DNA of 15,057 nucleotides from Thiopontia sp013349825 (GTDB lineage: Bacteria; Pseudomonadota; Gammaproteobacteria; GCF-002020875). Below are positions 13,195 to 15,057 of the stretch, one piece after another (the first letter of the stretch is position 1; the number at the start of each line of letters is the position of its first letter). The stretch is taken from assembly GCA_963981015.1 (NCBI GenBank), contig CAXCCG010000064.1:1-15057 (forward strand), in the 5' to 3' direction. A model generated the notes under the pieces. It ran no database searches. It saw only the letters and a program-made list of their open reading frames with translations, and was not told the DNA's origin. Made by a program: the position numbers and the translations under genes.

Positions 13195-14985
13195 ATGCCT
13201 CTGCTCACGCACTCACTATTTCCACTTACCCGCTCCAGACAGACACTCTTTATGGTCCTCTTCCTGCTGATGGCGAGTGCTTTTCTGATACACAATGTCT
13301 ATGCCGGCGGTACAGCCCCCCCCCCGGATGAAACGACCATGAATTGGGGGATGATGGCAATGAATCTGCTTGGTGGCCTTGCTCTGTTCCTATTTGGGAT
13401 GGACCAAATGGCAGAGGCACTGAAAGCGGTTGCCGGAGAGAAGATGAAAGTCATTCTCTCACGCCTAACCACTAACCGTTTCACCGGTGCCATCACCGGG
13501 GCTCTGGTCACTGCGGTAATCCAATCCTCCTCGGTAACCACGGTATTGGTGGTTGGCTTTATCAGTGCTGGATTGATGTCTATGGCACAGTCGATCGGGA
13601 TCATTATGGGGGCCAATATCGGCACCACCATCACCGCCCAGATTGTCGCTTTCAAGGTCACCAAATACGCCCTGTTGATGATCGCTATAGGCTTTTCGAT
13701 GCTCTTCTTCTCCAAACAAAACAGGATCAAACATTACGGCAACATGCTGATGGGGCTGGGTATGATCTTCTTTGGCATGGCGGTGATGAGCGAAGCCATG
13801 CAGCCGCTACGTAGCTACCAACCGTTCCTTAATCTGATGGTTGAGATGAGCAATCCACTGTACGGCATTCTGATTGCCGCAGGCTTTACCGCCTTGGTGC
13901 AATCCTCATCAGCCACCACCGGCATTGTGATCGTGATGGCCAGTCAGGGATTCATCTCCCTGCCTGCGGGTATTGCGCTCGCCTTCGGAGCCAATGTAGG
14001 TACCTGTATCACCGCACTACTGGCTGCCATTGGGAAGCCCCGGGAGGCGCTACGTGCCGCTGCCGTCCATGTACTCTTCAATCTATTGGGGGTACTGCTG
14101 TGGCTCGGGCTTATTGATCAACTGGCGGAAGTCGTTATGCTACTCTCTCCCACCCATCCCGAGTTGAGTGGCATTGACCGCCTCAGTGCAGAGACTCCAC
14201 GACAGATCGCCAATGCCCATACCATCTTCAACATTGCAAACACCCTGATCTTTATCTTCTTTACTGCGCAGTTTGCCCGACTGGTGGAGTATCTGGTTCC
14301 AGATCGCCCGCTGGAAGAGGAGCAGTTGATCACCATCCGGCACCTGGATCAAGAGTTACTCTCTACCCCTAGTCTGGCGCTGAGTCGCGCACGCATGGAG
14401 CTGGTACAGATGTCTGATGTGGTTGATAAAATGCACAAGAATATTTTACCCGCAATCACCCACGGTAGCCCATCCGACCTCTCAACATTAGCCAGGGAGG
14501 ATGAGAAGGTGGACCGACTGCACCAGGAGATCATCCACTATTTGGGACAGATTAGTGGCAATAAACTCTCTGAGCGGGAGTCCATCGAACTGGGCAACCT
14601 GTTCGAAATCACCAATGCACTGGAAAATATCGGCGACCTGATCGAAACCGACATGGTTGAACTGGGTCAGCAGAGAATCAAAGAGGAGATCACCATCAGT
14701 CCGCAGACCCGAAAGATTCTGGAGGAGATCCATACCATGGTGGTCCATTCACTAAGCTCAGCAAGCAGCGCCATCAAGACTGAGCTAAGTGGGGATGCGC
14801 ACCAGGTGATTGATATGAAGAGTGAGCTGAATCAGCTGATTGAGTCAGCCCATCAACACCAGATGGAGCGCCTGACCGCCGATGAGTCGAAGCGTATTCA
14901 GACCTACTCACTGGAGGTCGAGGTGATCGAGAAGCTGAAACGGATCTACTACTTCAGCAAGCGAATTGCCAAGGCTGCAGCCTGA
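13195..14985 (+). CDS. Na/phosphate cotransporter with PhoU-like C-terminal domain
   Basis: Inner-membrane sodium-dependent phosphate transporter of the NptA/SLC34 type, 596 residues. A hydrophobic segment (18-35) ending in VYA-GG looks like a signal peptide or first helix. The transporter core (about 52-375) contains the two inverted-repeat signatures IQSSSVTT (109-116) and VQSSSATTG (235-243), each followed by a GAN-(I/V)-GT motif (139-144 and 265-270). The C-terminal part (about 385-590) is helical, with the E-x-x-D pattern of PhoU (REDEKVDRL, NALENIGDLIE), a domain that senses or gates phosphate status. It starts 50 bases after uspA with AAGAG about ten bases before the ATG; no terminator is seen between, so it likely shares the Pho-regulated transcript. 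A run of ten C lies at codons 41-44, and an in-frame ATG at 13339 follows it. Direction of transport is not known from sequence. Confidence 0.93.
   Translation: MPLLTHSLFPLTRSRQTLFMVLFLLMASAFLIHNVYAGGTAPPPDETTMNWGMMAMNLLGGLALFLFGMDQMAEALKAVAGEKMKVILSRLTTNRFTGAITGALVTAVIQSSSVTTVLVVGFISAGLMSMAQSIGIIMGANIGTTITAQIVAFKVTKYALLMIAIGFSMLFFSKQNRIKHYGNMLMGLGMIFFGMAVMSEAMQPLRSYQPFLNLMVEMSNPLYGILIAAGFTALVQSSSATTGIVIVMASQGFISLPAGIALAFGANVGTCITALLAAIGKPREALRAAAVHVLFNLLGVLLWLGLIDQLAEVVMLLSPTHPELSGIDRLSAETPRQIANAHTIFNIANTLIFIFFTAQFARLVEYLVPDRPLEEEQLITIRHLDQELLSTPSLALSRARMELVQMSDVVDKMHKNILPAITHGSPSDLSTLAREDEKVDRLHQEIIHYLGQISGNKLSERESIELGNLFEITNALENIGDLIETDMVELGQQRIKEEITISPQTRKILEEIHTMVVHSLSSASSAIKTELSGDAHQVIDMKSELNQLIESAHQHQMERLTADESKRIQTYSLEVEVIEKLKRIYYFSKRIAKAAA
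13316..13325 (+). repeat. Run of 10 C within the Na/phosphate cotransporter gene
   Basis: Homopolymer encoding Ala-Pro-Pro-Pro just after the predicted signal peptide and before the first transporter helix. Slippage would put the transporter core out of frame, unless translation starts at the ATG at 13339. Confidence 0.9.
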
Positions 14986-15057
14986 GCCTTAAATGAATCT
15001 TAAACGTAACTATTCAGGGGTGTTAACGGAAAATAATCCTTGACAGGCTTTTTCAGC

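Noticed and set aside
15040..15057. TTGACA near the right edge, possible -35 of a following gene
   Set aside because: The window ends before any -10 element could be seen.

Overview
The window is bacterial chromosomal DNA. It is dense, close to 50 % GC by eye, and has short intergenic gaps and Shine-Dalgarno-led genes. The protein types point to a gammaproteobacterium: an E. coli-type NADP isocitrate dehydrogenase, an FCD-type GntR regulator, an RDD membrane protein, and CHAD/CYTH proteins beside PPK1. An environmental or sulfur-oxidising lineage is possible, but that is a guess and no marker gene settles it.

Left part (1-4183): an RDD-family membrane protein on the plus strand is followed by about 670 bases without an intact gene. 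That gap holds a decayed IS200/IS605-type transposase fragment on the minus strand. Three minus-strand genes follow in the order nitroreductase, GntR/FCD regulator, icd. The regulator has a sigma70-like promoter bracketed by two near-identical GTCGAC-centred palindromes, which look like its own operators. A 305-base gap (4184-4488) rich in inverted repeats separates this group from the next.

Right part (4489-14985): this looks like one phosphate-centred locus of three transcription units. Unit 1 (plus) is 2-phosphoglycerate kinase plus an archaeal-type cofactor-independent phosphoglycerate mutase, overlapping by 4 bases. Unit 2 (minus) is a CHAD-domain protein, a ParA-like ATPase and a CYTH triphosphatase-type protein. 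The first two overlap by 4 bases and the third follows after 11 bases. Unit 3 (plus, divergent from unit 2) is polyphosphate kinase 1 with an N-terminal helix-hairpin-helix extension, a UspA protein, and a Na/phosphate cotransporter carrying a PhoU-like tail. A very good PhoB box with a correctly placed -10 element lies before ppk.

Together these genes suggest phosphate uptake (NptA/PhoU), polyphosphate synthesis (PPK1), polyphosphate binding (CHAD), triphosphate hydrolysis (CYTH), and a second phosphate-rich metabolite, 2,3-bisphosphoglycerate (2-PGK/aPGM). The ParA ATPase has no ParB but sits between CHAD and CYTH genes, and PPK carries a likely DNA-binding module. The working hypothesis is a nucleoid-linked system for building and positioning polyphosphate granules under Pho control. 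Two long poly-C tracts in the N-terminal coding regions of ppk and nptA may allow phase variation.
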